A stretch of DNA of 64,000 bases from positions 265,638 through 329,637 of the forward strand of contig NZ_VDES01000002.1 in the NCBI RefSeq assembly GCF_013607875.1, read 5' to 3'. The first letter of the stretch is position 1. Each line of letters starts with the position of its first letter. Source of the DNA: Blastomonas ursincola. Lineage in GTDB: Bacteria > Pseudomonadota > Alphaproteobacteria > Sphingomonadales > Sphingomonadaceae. Positions 27,727-37,052 of the stretch are shown one piece after another. The notes under the pieces were generated by a model. The model saw nothing but the letters and a program-made list of their open reading frames with translations. It was not told the DNA's origin and searched no databases. Position numbers and translations under genes: made by a program.

Positions 27727-28656
27727 TCAGGCGGCCACAGCCGCCGCAAGCGCCCGGCCCGAGGCCCAGGCGCTCTCGATCCGGGGTCCGATCAGCCAGT
27801 CGCCGCTGACCCCCAGCCTCGAACCTTCATCCCACAGCATCGTCCGCCCGGCTGCGCCCGACAGCGCATAGCGCCAGCGATGTGCCTGCACGATCAGTGT
27901 TTCGGGAAGCGCGACACCTGTCGCCGCCGCCAGATCGGCGACCAGCGCCGCGATCACGCTGTCGGCCTCGTCCTCGAGATGCGCCGCCGACCAGGCGGGC
28001 GATCCCTGGACGACCCAGCTTTCCGGTCCCGTGCGCCCCGGCTTGGCGCTGTTGCGCGCCGCCCAACCGATCGTGCCTGCGTTGCGCAGGCAATCGGGAC
28101 CAAAATCGACTCGTTCGGCAAAACTTGCCATGACCGTCCAGCACGGCTGCGATACCGTGGCCTCGGCCAGCGCCGCCCATTCGGGGGCATGGGAGGCCAG
28201 CAGCGGCGCGACCTGCTCTGCCGGGACGGCGACGATCGCGGTATCGAAACTCTCGCTGCCCGCGTCGTGCTCGAACCGCCAACTTGCGCCCTCGCGCACG
28301 ATCCGCTCGATCCGGCAGTTCCAGCGGACATCGTGCGCTGCCGCCTCGGCCTTGATGATCGCGTTCATGCCCGGGGTACCGACCCAGGCATTGTCGCCCG
28401 CCGCCGCCCAGCGCGCCGCGACACCATCGGCCTCCCAGCGTTCGACCGTTTCGGCAAAACCGGCGTCGCGCACGGTGAAATATTGCGCGCCATGGTCGAA
28501 AAACGCCATGCCCTGCGCGGTTTCGGTCCGGCGGGTGGACATGCGGCCGCCCGGGCCGCGCGCCTTGTCGAACAATATGACCGCGTACCCCGCCTCTGCC
28601 AGCCCGCGCGCAGCGGTCAGCCCGGCCAGCCCGGCTCCGATGATCCCGATTCTCAT
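27727..28656 (-). CDS. Renalase-like FAD-dependent oxidoreductase
   Basis: The 309-residue protein has the FAD-binding Rossmann motif IGIIGAGLAGLTAARGL, the GG-doublet segment KARGPGGRMSTRR, and a conserved DHGAQYFTVRD block typical of renalase-like NAD(P)/FAD amine-oxidase-related proteins. The C-terminal FAD site (GDWLIGPRIESAWASG) is intact. The substrate is unknown; bacterial renalases oxidise aberrant dihydropyridine forms of NAD(P)H. It follows metW by 3 bp and is probably in the metX-metW operon. Confidence 0.85.
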   Translation of the reverse strand: MRIGIIGAGLAGLTAARGLAEAGYAVILFDKARGPGGRMSTRRTETAQGMAFFDHGAQYFTVRDAGFAETVERWEADGVAARWAAAGDNAWVGTPGMNAIIKAEAAAHDVRWNCRIERIVREGASWRFEHDAGSESFDTAIVAVPAEQVAPLLASHAPEWAALAEATVSQPCWTVMASFAERVDFGPDCLRNAGTIGWAARNSAKPGRTGPESWVVQGSPAWSAAHLEDEADSVIAALVADLAAATGVALPETLIVQAHRWRYALSGAAGRTMLWDEGSRLGVSGDWLIGPRIESAWASGRALAAAVAA

Positions 28657-28659
28657 GTC

Positions 28660-29250
28660 TCAGCGCCTCAGCAGGAAGACCGCGTGCTCGGCGAGCAGAT
28701 TGGCCATGCCGCGCGATGTCGGCTTGCCGCCCGAAAGAAACCATTGCCCGTCGCAGGCCCAGCCGCGCGCCGCGATCAGATCACGGAAATCCTCGATGCT
28801 GACATGGTGGATATTGGGCGTGTCGTACCAGCTTTCGGGCAGCAGCCTGGTGACCGGCATCCGGCCCTGCGTCGCCAGCGACAGGCGGATGCGCCAATGC
28901 GCGAAATTGGGGAAGCTGACGAACGCCTGCCGCCCGATGCGCAGCAGCTGTTCCAGCACCAGATGCGGCGCGCGCGTGGTCTGCAGCGTCTGGCTGAGGA
29001 TCGCGTAATCGACGCTGTCCGACGGATAATCGGCAAGATCGGTATCGGCATCGCCCTGGATCACCGAAAGGCCGCGCGCTACCGCGGCGCTCACATTGGC
29101 CGGGTCGAGCTCGAGCCCGCGCGCGCGCACCTGGCGCGTGTCGCGCAGTGCCGCCATCAGCGCGCCGTCGCCGCACCCGATATCGAGCACACGCGCGCCG
29201 GGCGTCACGTTCTGGGCGATGATCTGGAGGTCGGGGCGCAATCCGGTCAC
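28660..29250 (-). CDS. metW: Methionine biosynthesis protein MetW
   Basis: The 196-residue protein has a class I methyltransferase SAM motif ([12 protein letters not shown]) and family blocks such as [11 protein letters not shown] and [11 protein letters not shown]. MetW works with MetX in homoserine acetylation in Proteobacteria. GTG 29250 overlaps the metX stop (GTGA), so I take it rather than a longer frame with 18 extra residues inside metX. Confidence 0.93.
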   Translation of the reverse strand: MTGLRPDLQIIAQNVTPGARVLDIGCGDGALMAALRDTRQVRARGLELDPANVSAAVARGLSVIQGDADTDLADYPSDSVDYAILSQTLQTTRAPHLVLEQLLRIGRQAFVSFPNFAHWRIRLSLATQGRMPVTRLLPESWYDTPNIHHVSIEDFRDLIAARGWACDGQWFLSGGKPTSRGMANLLAEHAVFLLRR

Positions 29251-30404
29251 GCGTTCGCCCCGGCGCGCAGGAAACCATCGACGATGCGGTTCATCTCCGG
29301 GCATTCGAGCAGGAAGGCGTCATGGCCGAAGGGCGAGGACAGTTCGACAAAGCTCACCTCGGCTCCGGCGGCGTTGAGCGCGTGGACGATCCGCCGCGAT
29401 TCCGCGGTGGGATACAGCCAGTCGGTATCGAAGCTGATCAGGCAGAAGCGCGTCCTGGTGCCCATGAACGCCTTGGCGAGCACCCCGTCATGCGGTTCGG
29501 CGAGGTCGAAATAGTCCATCGCACGGGTGATGTAGAGATAGCTGTTGGCATCGAACCGGTCGACGAAACTGATGCCCTGATGGCGCAGATAGGACTGGAT
29601 CTGGAAATCCGCATCGAAGCCGAAGCTGCTGCCGCTGCAATCCTTGCCGCTCTTGTCCTGCAACCGGCGGCCGAATTTCTCGGTCAGTCCGGCTTCGGAG
29701 AGGTACGTGATATGCGCGGCCATGCGCGCGACGGCCAGGCCCGATGCGGGCACGTCGCCATCGGCATAATAGGCCCCCTTGCGCCAGCGCGGGTCGGCCA
29801 TGATGGCCTGGCGGCCGACCTCGTGAAACGCGATGTTCTGCGCCGAGTGCCGCGCGGTCGAGGCGATGACGAGCGCGGCGCGGACACGGTCGGGATAAAG
29901 CACCGGCCAGCTGATCGCCTGCATGCCCCCCATCGAGCCGCCGATGACGGCGGACAGCACCGGAATGCCGAGATAATCGAGCAGCAGCGCCTGCGCGCGC
30001 ACCATATCGGCGATCGACAGCACCGGAAAATCCATGCCCCAGGGCTCGCCGGTGGCAGGGTTCACCGTTGCCGGGCCCGATGAGCCCATGCAGCTGCCGA
30101 TGACATTGGCGCAGATGATGAAGTCGCGCGACGGATCGACCGGCTTGCCTTCTCCCACCAGCCGCTGCCACCAGCCGGGCTTGCCGGTGATCGGGTGCGT
30201 CGAGGCGACATACTGGTCGCCGGTCAGCGCATGGCAGATCAGGATGGCATTGCTCTTGTCGGCATTGAGCGTGCCATAGGTCTCGTACGCGATCTGCACC
30301 GGCGCGAGCGCGGCACCGCAATCGAGCGGCAGCGGCCCGAGCAGCGTGATCCGCCGGTCGAGGCCGAACCGTTCGTCGGAAAGAGAGGCAGATGCGCTCG
30401 CCAT
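29247..30404 (-). CDS. metX: Homoserine O-acetyltransferase
   Basis: The 385-residue alpha/beta-hydrolase has the nucleophile motif GGSMGGMQ, the acid Asp in SFDTDWLYP and a terminal His in FGHDAFL. The oxyanion and substrate blocks ([14 protein letters not shown]) match MetX. It makes O-acetylhomoserine for methionine. ATG 30404 is preferred over TTG 30425. A good -35 (TTGACA) lies upstream, but the matching -10 is poor. Family members may use succinyl-CoA; the sequence alone does not show which donor. Confidence 0.9.
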   Translation of the reverse strand: MASASASLSDERFGLDRRITLLGPLPLDCGAALAPVQIAYETYGTLNADKSNAILICHALTGDQYVASTHPITGKPGWWQRLVGEGKPVDPSRDFIICANVIGSCMGSSGPATVNPATGEPWGMDFPVLSIADMVRAQALLLDYLGIPVLSAVIGGSMGGMQAISWPVLYPDRVRAALVIASTARHSAQNIAFHEVGRQAIMADPRWRKGAYYADGDVPASGLAVARMAAHITYLSEAGLTEKFGRRLQDKSGKDCSGSSFGFDADFQIQSYLRHQGISFVDRFDANSYLYITRAMDYFDLAEPHDGVLAKAFMGTRTRFCLISFDTDWLYPTAESRRIVHALNAAGAEVSFVELSSPFGHDAFLLECPEMNRIVDGFLRAGANA

Positions 30405-30473
30405 GGGCGGCGGGCTTGGCGTCAAGCCGTGCGGCTGTCAATGGGGCGTGAATATCGGCGCGCGTTGCGACAT

Positions 30474-32144
30474 TCAGAACAGCCCTTCGATCTCGCCCTG
30501 CGCGTCGAGACGGATCGTTTCGGCGGCGGGGATCCGGGGCAGCCCCGGCATGGTCATGATCTCGCCGCAGATCGCCACGACAAAGCCGGCACCCGCGCTC
30601 AGCCGCACCTCGCGCACCGGCAGGACATGGCCCGTCGGTGCACCGAGCAGCGTCGGATCGGCGGAGAAGCTGTACTGCGTCTTGGCCATGCACACCGGCA
30701 GGTGGCCGTATCCCGCCTCTTCCCAGCGCTGGAGCTGCGCCAGCACGGCGGGCGTCGCGGAAACGCCCTCGGCGCGGTAGATGCGCTTTGCCACCGTCTC
30801 GATCTTGTCGATCAGCGGCAGCGCATCGTCATAGAGCGGCTTGAACTGCGCCTCGCCGCCGGCTGCAATCCGCGCGACCGCGTGTGCCAGGCTCTCCGCG
30901 CCCGCACCGCCTTCGGCCCAGTGGCGGCACAGATGCGCTTCGCAGCCCTGCGCCTCGGCCACTTCGCGCAGCACCGCGATCTCGGCCTCGCTGTCGCTGT
31001 GGAAATGGTTGATCGCGACGACGACGGGCACGCCGAACTGGCGCACATTCTCGATATGGCGGATGAGGTTGACGCTGCCGCACCGCACCGCCTCGACATC
31101 CTCATGGCCAAGCTCGGCCTTGGCGATGCCGCCATTCATCTTGAGCGCGCGCACGGTCGCCACGATCACCGCCGCGGCCGGGGCGAGTCCGGCCTGGCGG
31201 CACTTGATGTCGAAGAATTTCTCCGCGCCCAGGTCCGCGCCGAACCCCGCCTCGGTTACCACGAAATCGCCCAGCGCCAGCGCGGCGCGCGTCGCGATCA
31301 CCGAATTGCAGCCATGCGCGATATTGGCGAACGGCCCGCCGTGCAGCAGCGCCGGGTTGCCCTCGAGCGTCTGCACCAGATTGGGCTTGATCGCTTGGGC
31401 GAGCAGCACCGCCATCGCGCCTGCCGCCTTGAGGTCGCTCGCGGTGACCGGCTGACGCTGCCGCGTATAGCCGATGACGATGCGCCCCAGCCGTTCCTCC
31501 AGATCGTCGAGATCGCGCGCCAGGCACAGGATCGCCATCACCTCGGACGCGACGGTGATGTCGAAGCCGCTTTCGCGTGGGAAGCCGTTGCCGACGCCGC
31601 CTGTCGATTGGACGATCTGCCGCAGCGCGCGGTCGTTGATGTCGAGCACCCGCCGCCAGACGACGCGGCGCACGTCGATATCGAGCGCATTGCCCCAGTG
31701 GATATGGTTGTCGATCATTGCGGCGAGCAGATTGTGCGCCGAGGTGATCGCGTGGAAATCGCCGGTGAAATGCAGGTTGATGTCTTCCATCGGCCCGACC
31801 TGCGCATAGCCGCCGCCGGTCGCGCCGCCCTTGGTGCCGAAACAGGGGCCGAGCGAGGGTTCGCGCAGCGCGAGCACCGTCTTGTGGCCGATGCGGTTCA
31901 GGGCATCGGCGAGACCCACCGATGTCGTGGTCTTGCCCTCGCCCGCGGGCGTGGGATTGATCGCGGTGACCAGGATCAGCCTGCCTCTCGGTTCGGCGCC
32001 GTCGAGTCCGGCCGCCTTGAGGTCGATCTTGGCCTTGTAATGGCCATAAGGTTCGACCGCTGCTTCTTCGAGACCCAGCCTCTCGGCGATGACGGAGATG
32101 CGCTGCAAGCTGGCGGCGCGCGAAATCTGGATATCGGTGAGCAT
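30474..32144 (-). CDS. fhs: Formate-tetrahydrofolate ligase
   Basis: The 556-residue protein has the ATP loop [19 protein letters not shown] and the family blocks [17 protein letters not shown] and [13 protein letters not shown]. It makes 10-formyl-THF from formate and ATP for one-carbon metabolism. It is monocistronic. FolD, which interconverts the same cofactor pool, is encoded at 54975-55877. A 24-bp inverted repeat lies just upstream. Confidence 0.96.
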   Translation of the reverse strand: MLTDIQISRAASLQRISVIAERLGLEEAAVEPYGHYKAKIDLKAAGLDGAEPRGRLILVTAINPTPAGEGKTTTSVGLADALNRIGHKTVLALREPSLGPCFGTKGGATGGGYAQVGPMEDINLHFTGDFHAITSAHNLLAAMIDNHIHWGNALDIDVRRVVWRRVLDINDRALRQIVQSTGGVGNGFPRESGFDITVASEVMAILCLARDLDDLEERLGRIVIGYTRQRQPVTASDLKAAGAMAVLLAQAIKPNLVQTLEGNPALLHGGPFANIAHGCNSVIATRAALALGDFVVTEAGFGADLGAEKFFDIKCRQAGLAPAAAVIVATVRALKMNGGIAKAELGHEDVEAVRCGSVNLIRHIENVRQFGVPVVVAINHFHSDSEAEIAVLREVAEAQGCEAHLCRHWAEGGAGAESLAHAVARIAAGGEAQFKPLYDDALPLIDKIETVAKRIYRAEGVSATPAVLAQLQRWEEAGYGHLPVCMAKTQYSFSADPTLLGAPTGHVLPVREVRLSAGAGFVVAICGEIMTMPGLPRIPAAETIRLDAQGEIEGLF

Positions 32145-32274
32145 GAAGAGGGTGTCCGACGTTTCAGCAGGGTGCCGTTCTCCGGCGAAAGCCGGAGTCG
32201 AGGGCTAGGTTGCGCCCTGGCCGCTCTGGGCTCCGGCTTTCGCCGGAGAACGGCCGGGACGCGTTCAGCGCCTG

Positions 32275-32354
32275 TCTAGTGGTCCGATTCTGACCTTCGG
32301 TACCGTGTGAAGCCAGGCTGTGCTCGAATGTCAGAATCTCTTTGGACCACTAGA
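32275..32354. repeat. CTAGTGG hairpin 1
   Basis: TCTAGTGGTCC plus GATTCTGAC on the left pair with GTCAGAATC plus GGACCACTAGA on the right. The loop is about 35 bp. It is related to hairpin 2 in the outer CTAGTGG and in the inner GATTYTGAC block. Confidence 0.75.
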
Positions 32355-32364
32355 TGTTTTTGGT

Positions 32365-32445
32365 TCTAGTGGATTTTACGATTTTGACATTTGCAGACCT
32401 ATCCCAGCCGCAAAGGGATGCAAATGTCAAAATCAATCCACTAGA
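32365..32445. repeat. CTAGTGG hairpin 2
   Basis: TCTAGTGGAT and GATTTTGACATTTGC on the left pair with GCAAATGTCAAAATC and ATCCACTAGA on the right. A minor CCC/GGG pairing sits in the loop. It is a diverged or compensated relative of hairpin 1, placed 10 bp after it. Confidence 0.75.
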
Positions 32446-32477
32446 CACAGCCACTCCGGCCAGGCAGGCGCCGCCGT

Positions 32478-33080
32478 TCAGCGGACGATGATTTCCACCC
32501 GGCGGTTGCCGCCATTCTCGGTCTCGTCGGGGGTGGGGAAGCGCAACTCGGTCTCGCCCCGTCCCGTCGTGGTGATGACCTCGGCCGGGAAGCCCAGCTG
32601 CACCAGCCGTCCCTTGATCTCGTCGGCGCGCTTCTGCGACAGGGTAAGGTTATACTCGGGCTTGCCGACGGTATCGGTATAGCCGATGATCTCGAGCTCC
32701 GCGCCGGGCCGCGCCTTGAAATGCTCGGCAAGGGCATCGATCATCCCTTCCGATCCTGGTGCCAGCACGGTCGTGTCGGGAATGAAATACATGGTGAAGC
32801 GCGCCGGTGGCGGCGGCAGATTGGCGATCAGGCTGCGCTCCTCGGGCTTGAGCGCCGCCTCGCCGACGCCCTTGGGACGCGGCGCACAGCCCGAAAGCCT
32901 GGTGCGGGTGAACGATCCCGCAATGGTCGATCCGTCGGGATTGCCGCATTTCTCGTCGATGACCGCCAGCGCACCCTCGTTCGAGCCGTCCTCGTTGTTC
33001 ATCAGCAGCAGCGAAGGCCCGGCACAGCCGGCCAGGGTCAGCGCGACCAGCGCGATCGAAAGCCCCCTTGCGCGCATCAT
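32478..33080 (-). CDS. OmpA-domain lipoprotein
   Basis: The 200-residue protein has a lipoprotein signal (lipobox LAGC) and a C-terminal OmpA domain, about residues 95-200, with TDTVGKPEYNLTLSQKRADE and the terminal NRRVEIIV. OmpA domains bind peptidoglycan. The middle has two further Cys residues (EKCGNP, LSGCAP). Its start overlaps the stop of the FecR-domain gene (ATGA), so they form one unit. Pairing of FecR-domain and OmpA-domain proteins is common in Proteobacteria. Confidence 0.9.
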   Translation of the reverse strand: MMRARGLSIALVALTLAGCAGPSLLLMNNEDGSNEGALAVIDEKCGNPDGSTIAGSFTRTRLSGCAPRPKGVGEAALKPEERSLIANLPPPPARFTMYFIPDTTVLAPGSEGMIDALAEHFKARPGAELEIIGYTDTVGKPEYNLTLSQKRADEIKGRLVQLGFPAEVITTTGRGETELRFPTPDETENGGNRRVEIIVR

Positions 33081-33526
33081 TCGGGCACGTTGATGATGAA
33101 GCGGGTGCCGCGCACGCCGAGCAACGAGGTCGGGGTGCGCACCTTCATCGCGTCGCGCCGCGACTTGGCGATCTGGCCCGAAACGACGCCCAGCGATCCG
33201 CGCTCGACCCGGGTCTCGAAGGCGCCGGAGCGGGTGGTGCGGTCGAAGTCGAACTTGTCGACCGCAATGCGGCTGTTGGGGCCGACCGAAAAACGGGTAT
33301 TGTCGGCAAAGGCGACCGCGATCTGCCCGCCCTTGCCGGTGACGAGCACGTCGCCCGGCAGGAGCGAGGTGCCAACCGCGGCATTGATCCGCGTGCCCTT
33401 GCGTTCGATCTGCGCGGCGCCGGCAGTTTTCTTGACCCGGCCGATATCGGCCCAGGCGGGTTGAGCGGTCATGGCCAGCAGCGAAAGTGATACAAGCAGT
33501 ACGCGTCTCATATTAGGCATCCCCAC
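33077..33526 (-). CDS. Exported FecR-domain protein
   Basis: The 149-residue protein has a signal peptide (VLLVSLSLLAMTAQPAWA) and a FecR domain with the typical LLPGDVLVTGKGGQIAVAFAD and the terminal TPTSLLGVRGTRFIINV. There is no sigma-regulator membrane segment, so it is the small, stand-alone periplasmic type and not a FecR anti-sigma sensor. The role is structural or unknown. Start alternatives are ATG 33526 and an ATG 4 codons later (MRRVLL), which better fits the signal peptide. Confidence 0.88.
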   Translation of the reverse strand: MGMPNMRRVLLVSLSLLAMTAQPAWADIGRVKKTAGAAQIERKGTRINAAVGTSLLPGDVLVTGKGGQIAVAFADNTRFSVGPNSRIAVDKFDFDRTTRSGAFETRVERGSLGVVSGQIAKSRRDAMKVRTPTSLLGVRGTRFIINVPE

Positions 33527-33555
33527 TTGCCCGCATACATGGCATAAACTGCGCC

Positions 33556-33972
33556 ATGACGTCGCGCAATTTCAATCCGTATCGCTGCGATCTGGACGGC
33601 AATGGTCCCGAATCGATACATCGCGCGGTCGCGCAGGCGCAGGCTTTTGCCGAAGAACATAGCCTGTCCCCCATGCTCAGCGCAAAGCTTGCCGTTCTGG
33701 TCGAAGAAGCTGTTACGAATGTTTACGAGCATGGCGCGGTGGAAGGCGCGTTGTCCGGCTGGCTGGAGCTCTATCCTGACCCGGCGGGAATCTGCATCAT
33801 CCTGGCCGACAATGGCCGTCCGTTTGACCCGCGCGAAGCTGACGAGTTCGACGCGCCGAACGCGGAGCGCGGTGGCGGAGCCGGGCTCGCGATGATCCGC
33901 GCGTGGGCAGAGATTGCCGATTACCGGCGCGAGGACGGCTTCAATCTGCTCGAACTCGTGCTGCTCGGCTGA
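33556..33972 (+). CDS. RsbW-like ATP-binding protein
   Basis: The 138-residue protein is a stand-alone GHKL ATPase: N box LVEEAVTNVYEHG, G1 box LADNGRPFDPRE and G2 pattern GGGAGLAMIRAW. This is the HATPase_c_2/RsbW layout of anti-sigma kinases. No antagonist (STAS) or sigma factor gene is adjacent, so the partner must be elsewhere. It diverges from the FecR gene across 30 bp. Confidence 0.85.
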   Translation: MTSRNFNPYRCDLDGNGPESIHRAVAQAQAFAEEHSLSPMLSAKLAVLVEEAVTNVYEHGAVEGALSGWLELYPDPAGICIILADNGRPFDPREADEFDAPNAERGGGAGLAMIRAWAEIADYRREDGFNLLELVLLG

Positions 33973-33994
33973 GCGTCGGCGCGACAGGCGGCGT

Positions 33995-34827
33995 TCAGGT
34001 CTCTGCCACCAGCGGGTTGATCGCGCCCTTGAGCTGGCTGCGCTGGTCGATCAGCCGCGCCATCTCGCCCTCGCCGGTGCGCAGCCGGGTCGGTGTCGTG
34101 CCCGCAAACAGCTTGAGCTCGCGGATCATGTGCGACTGGTCGTAGAACGCGTCGCGCAGATAGTCTGCCTCGTCGGGCTCGGCATCGATCAGCGAACGCG
34201 CGGCGCGCGATATTTGCGCGACAGATATTTGGGCGGCATCCCGTAAAGCTGTTTCACCCGGCGGGTCAGCTGACGTTCGGAAAGATCGCTCTGGGCGTGC
34301 AGGTCGGTGACCATCGGCGATACGCTGGAGGCGAGCCAGGCATCGACCATGCGGGTGAATTCGACCATCTCAGGCGAGACCTGATCGACAAAGCCCTGGA
34401 TGATCTCATCAGCGGCAGCCGTCATCTGCGGCAGGGTATCGAGAGTGCGCAGCAATGCCATGCGCTCTTCGATTCGTGGGAACACGGTGGCTGCAGGCAC
34501 CACCTTGTCGACGAAATCGGCAGCGTTGGCATGGGTGAAGGCGCCCCATCCGGCGGCGGTAATGCCCATGCCGAACATGTGGAACGGCCCCTCGATCTCG
34601 AATCGCACCGCTGCGGTGGTTGGTCCGACCAGCACGGCCCCGGTGCACACGGTCGAACTGCCGTCGGGCATGTGCAGCGTCACGCGTCCGCCGGTCGCCA
34701 TGCGCAGCTGAGCAATCGCCGCGCGCTCCCCGTCCACCACCAGGGGTTCGGGGCAGGTGAGGCGATAATAGACGGAGACGAACTCTCTCAGCGGTTCGCT
34801 GGGCAGCGCATATTCAAGATGTGGCAT
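33995..34827 (-). pseudogene. AraC-family regulator interrupted by a frameshift
   Basis: From ATG 34827 the frame gives an N-terminal effector domain and the first helix-turn-helix (DLHAQSDLSERQLTRRVKQL). It then stops at 34189, after only about 212 residues. The missing second helix-turn-helix is in the next frame down to 33995: FYDQSHMIRELKLFAGTTP, the classic AraC end. Restoring one base gives 277 residues, the usual length. The break lies in a run of CG dinucleotides at 34197-34209. Either the gene is inactivated, or the read has lost one base there. Confidence 0.8.
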
Positions 34828-34934
34828 TGGCGACCCCAATCGGCCGTACGACAGGCGCGGCGTTTGCGCCGTCCTCCTCTCGCCGGATTTATCTTTCTGT
34901 CGACCCGGGCGAGGGTATAGCTCCAAATCGGACC

Positions 34935-34972
34935 AAAAAAAAGGCGACCCCGAAAAAATCAGGGTCGCCTGT
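34935..34972 (-). terminator. Strong intrinsic terminator (minus strand)
   Basis: AGGCGACCC pairs with GGGTCGCCT around an A/T-rich loop and is followed on the minus strand by eight T residues. It ends either the DUF885 transcript or the candidate sRNA described next. Confidence 0.85.
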
Positions 34973-35020
34973 TAGGAAAAGAACTCTCGGCGTCTCCGCC
35001 TTGAGCCCTTCGGGTCGCAA
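34935..35020 (-). ncRNA. Candidate small RNA of about 86 nt
   Basis: On the minus strand a -10-like TTATAT (35033-35026 region) precedes a perfect 8-bp stem CCGCCTTG/CAAGGCGG that encloses CCC-GAA-GGG. A single-stranded U-rich linker and a strong terminator hairpin with eight U follow. No ORF with a ribosome site fits. The 5' hairpin, linker and terminator order is typical of trans-acting sRNAs. No clear -35 box is visible, so it might instead be a processed 3' UTR of the DUF885 gene. Confidence 0.4.
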
Positions 35021-35126
35021 GGCGGTATATAATCGCAAGCGAGTCAGGGCGATTGGACAGATTCGACATTCTGAAAAATCGTGCAAAATCGGGCGCCTGC
35101 CCTGAAACGCCGCAAAACCGGGGTTT

Positions 35127-36935
35127 TCAGCCGCCCGCCTGGATCCAGGCGTCGATCCGCTCCTCGAGCACCGTCAGCGGCACCGGTCCGCTCCGCAGAA
35201 CGGCATCGTGGAACCGCGCGAAACTGAACTTCGGTCCCAGCTGCTTTTGCGCCTTGTCGCGAAGCTCCATGATCTTGAGCTTGCCGATCATGTACGCGGT
35301 CGCCTGGCCGGGATAGACGACATAGCGCTCGATCGCCTTGGAGATGTCGCCCGGCGGATTGGGGGTGTTGTCGGTGAGATACTGGATCGCCTGTTCGCGG
35401 CTCCAGCGCTTGTGGTGAATGCCGGTATCGACCACCAGGCGGCAGGCGCGCCACAATTCCATGCCCAGTCGTCCGAAGTCCGAATAGGGATCTTCGTAAA
35501 AGCCCATGTCCTTGCCCAGCTCTTCCGAATAGAGCCCCCAGCCCTCGGTATAGGCGGTGACCCCGCCAAAGCGCCGGAAGGGCGGCAAGTCGCCGAGTTC
35601 CGTCTGCACGGCGCGCTGCAGGTGATGCCCGGGCAGCCCCTCGTGATAGGCCAGCGCCTCGAGCTCGGTCGAGGCCATGTCCTTGAGATTGTAGAGGTTC
35701 ACATAATAGGTGCCGGGGCGCGAGCCATCGGGCGCGGGGCTTTGGTAGAAGGCCTTGCCTGCCGATTTCTCACGGAATGCCTCGACCGCCTTCACCGTCA
35801 GCGGGGCCTTGGGCAGCGTCGCGAAATAGTCTGGCAGTTTCGCCTGCATCGCCTTCAGCTTGGTATCGACCGTGGCGAGATAGTCCTCGCGCGTCTTGAA
35901 ATAGAAGCGGTCGTCGGTGCGGACAAAGGCGAAGAACTCCTGCAGGCTGCCCTTGAACCCGACCTTCTTCATGATCTCGCGCATTTCCCCGTGAATGCGC
36001 GCAACATTGTCGAGCCCGATCTGGTGGATCTGGTCGGCAGAAAGGTCGGTGGTGGTGTAATTGGCGAGCAGCTGGGCGTAATAGGCCGCGCCGTCCTTGA
36101 GCCGCCAGATGCCGTCGTCGGTCGGTGCAATCGCCTGCTGCCGTTCCATTTCGGCGATCAGTCGCTCATAGGCCGGCTTGACGCTTGTGGTCAGCGCCTG
36201 TCGCCCCGCCTCGATCAGCGCCGCCTTTTCGGGCGCGGCGATGGCCAGCGCCTCGACCTTCTTGGTCAGGTCGGCAAGCAGCGTCGAGGGGGCACCGTTG
36301 TCGAACGGCGCGCCCTTGATGACGTTGCGCGCATCGTCGAGGACGAAAGGGTAGACCCATTTCGGCGGCATCACGCCCGCTTCCGAGCGTTGCCTGGCTT
36401 CGGCGACCAGCGCATCCATCTGCGGGCCCATGCCCTGCAGCCGCTGGACATAGGCCTCGGCATCGGCCCTGGTCTTGACGCTGTGGATGTTGATCAGGAA
36501 CGCGGGCATCTGGCTCTGCGCGCCGTTCATCTGGTCGAAGATATAGTCGTTCTTGCGATACGGGTGCGCGCGCGCCGCACGCTCGGCCTGATATTCGAAC
36601 AGGCGATAGCTCAGCCGGTCTTCGGGCGAGAGCTTTGCCGGGTCGAACCGCGCCTTCATCGTCGCCAGCGCCTTCTGGCCGCGCGCGAATGCCGCGGCCT
36701 CGGCGGCATCCGAGGGGTCGTTCCACTTGCCGTAATCACCGTCGCGAATGCCGCGATAGGCCTTGCCCTGCGGCGCGGCGGCGAGATTCTCGGCATCGAC
36801 CTGGTCGAAGAACGCCTTGAGTTCGGCGTTCTGCGCAGCGGCCTCGGCAGGCGCGCTCTGGGCGCTTGCGGAGACGGTCAAGGCAAGCGGACTGGCCGCG
36901 AGAAAAAGGGCAAGGGCGATCGGGCGCAGGGTCAT
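35127..36935 (-). CDS. DUF885 family exported metallopeptidase-like protein
   Basis: The 602-residue protein has a signal peptide (ALALFLAASPLALTVSASA) and the DUF885 core with the zinc motif YHEGLPGHHLQ and a downstream Glu block (TEGWGLYSEELGK). Many sphingomonads encode several such proteins. They are predicted zinc peptidases of the envelope; the substrate is unknown. A small hairpin (AAAACC/GGTTTT) lies at the stop codon. Confidence 0.9.
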   Translation of the reverse strand: MTLRPIALALFLAASPLALTVSASAQSAPAEAAAQNAELKAFFDQVDAENLAAAPQGKAYRGIRDGDYGKWNDPSDAAEAAAFARGQKALATMKARFDPAKLSPEDRLSYRLFEYQAERAARAHPYRKNDYIFDQMNGAQSQMPAFLINIHSVKTRADAEAYVQRLQGMGPQMDALVAEARQRSEAGVMPPKWVYPFVLDDARNVIKGAPFDNGAPSTLLADLTKKVEALAIAAPEKAALIEAGRQALTTSVKPAYERLIAEMERQQAIAPTDDGIWRLKDGAAYYAQLLANYTTTDLSADQIHQIGLDNVARIHGEMREIMKKVGFKGSLQEFFAFVRTDDRFYFKTREDYLATVDTKLKAMQAKLPDYFATLPKAPLTVKAVEAFREKSAGKAFYQSPAPDGSRPGTYYVNLYNLKDMASTELEALAYHEGLPGHHLQRAVQTELGDLPPFRRFGGVTAYTEGWGLYSEELGKDMGFYEDPYSDFGRLGMELWRACRLVVDTGIHHKRWSREQAIQYLTDNTPNPPGDISKAIERYVVYPGQATAYMIGKLKIMELRDKAQKQLGPKFSFARFHDAVLRSGPVPLTVLEERIDAWIQAGG

Positions 36936-37052
36936 GAAGCGACTTTCCGTTATTTCGTGAAGGGTTAATGGCGAAGCTATCGGGAGTTACCGCATGCGTA
37001 AACCGTCTCGCCGCCGCTTGACCATCGGCCCGTCGCAAAGCCATAGGGCGGC

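Larger units (their letters stand above)
32145..32477. repeat. Intergenic region made of three long palindromes
   Basis: No gene is visible in these 333 bp. They hold a perfect 24-bp inverted repeat (arms 32174-32197 and 32231-32254, beginning GCCGTTCTCCGG), then two adjacent hairpins at 32275-32354 and 32365-32445 that share CTAGTGG ends. Together they fill most of the gap between fhs and the OmpA gene. Confidence 0.8.

Noticed and set aside
30405-30473. SAM-II-type riboswitch before metX
   Set aside because: Only 69 bp are available and the conserved pseudoknot bases are not present.
30195-32279. Long plus-strand frame over metX and fhs
   Set aside because: It crosses two real genes and their gap; no domain was seen.
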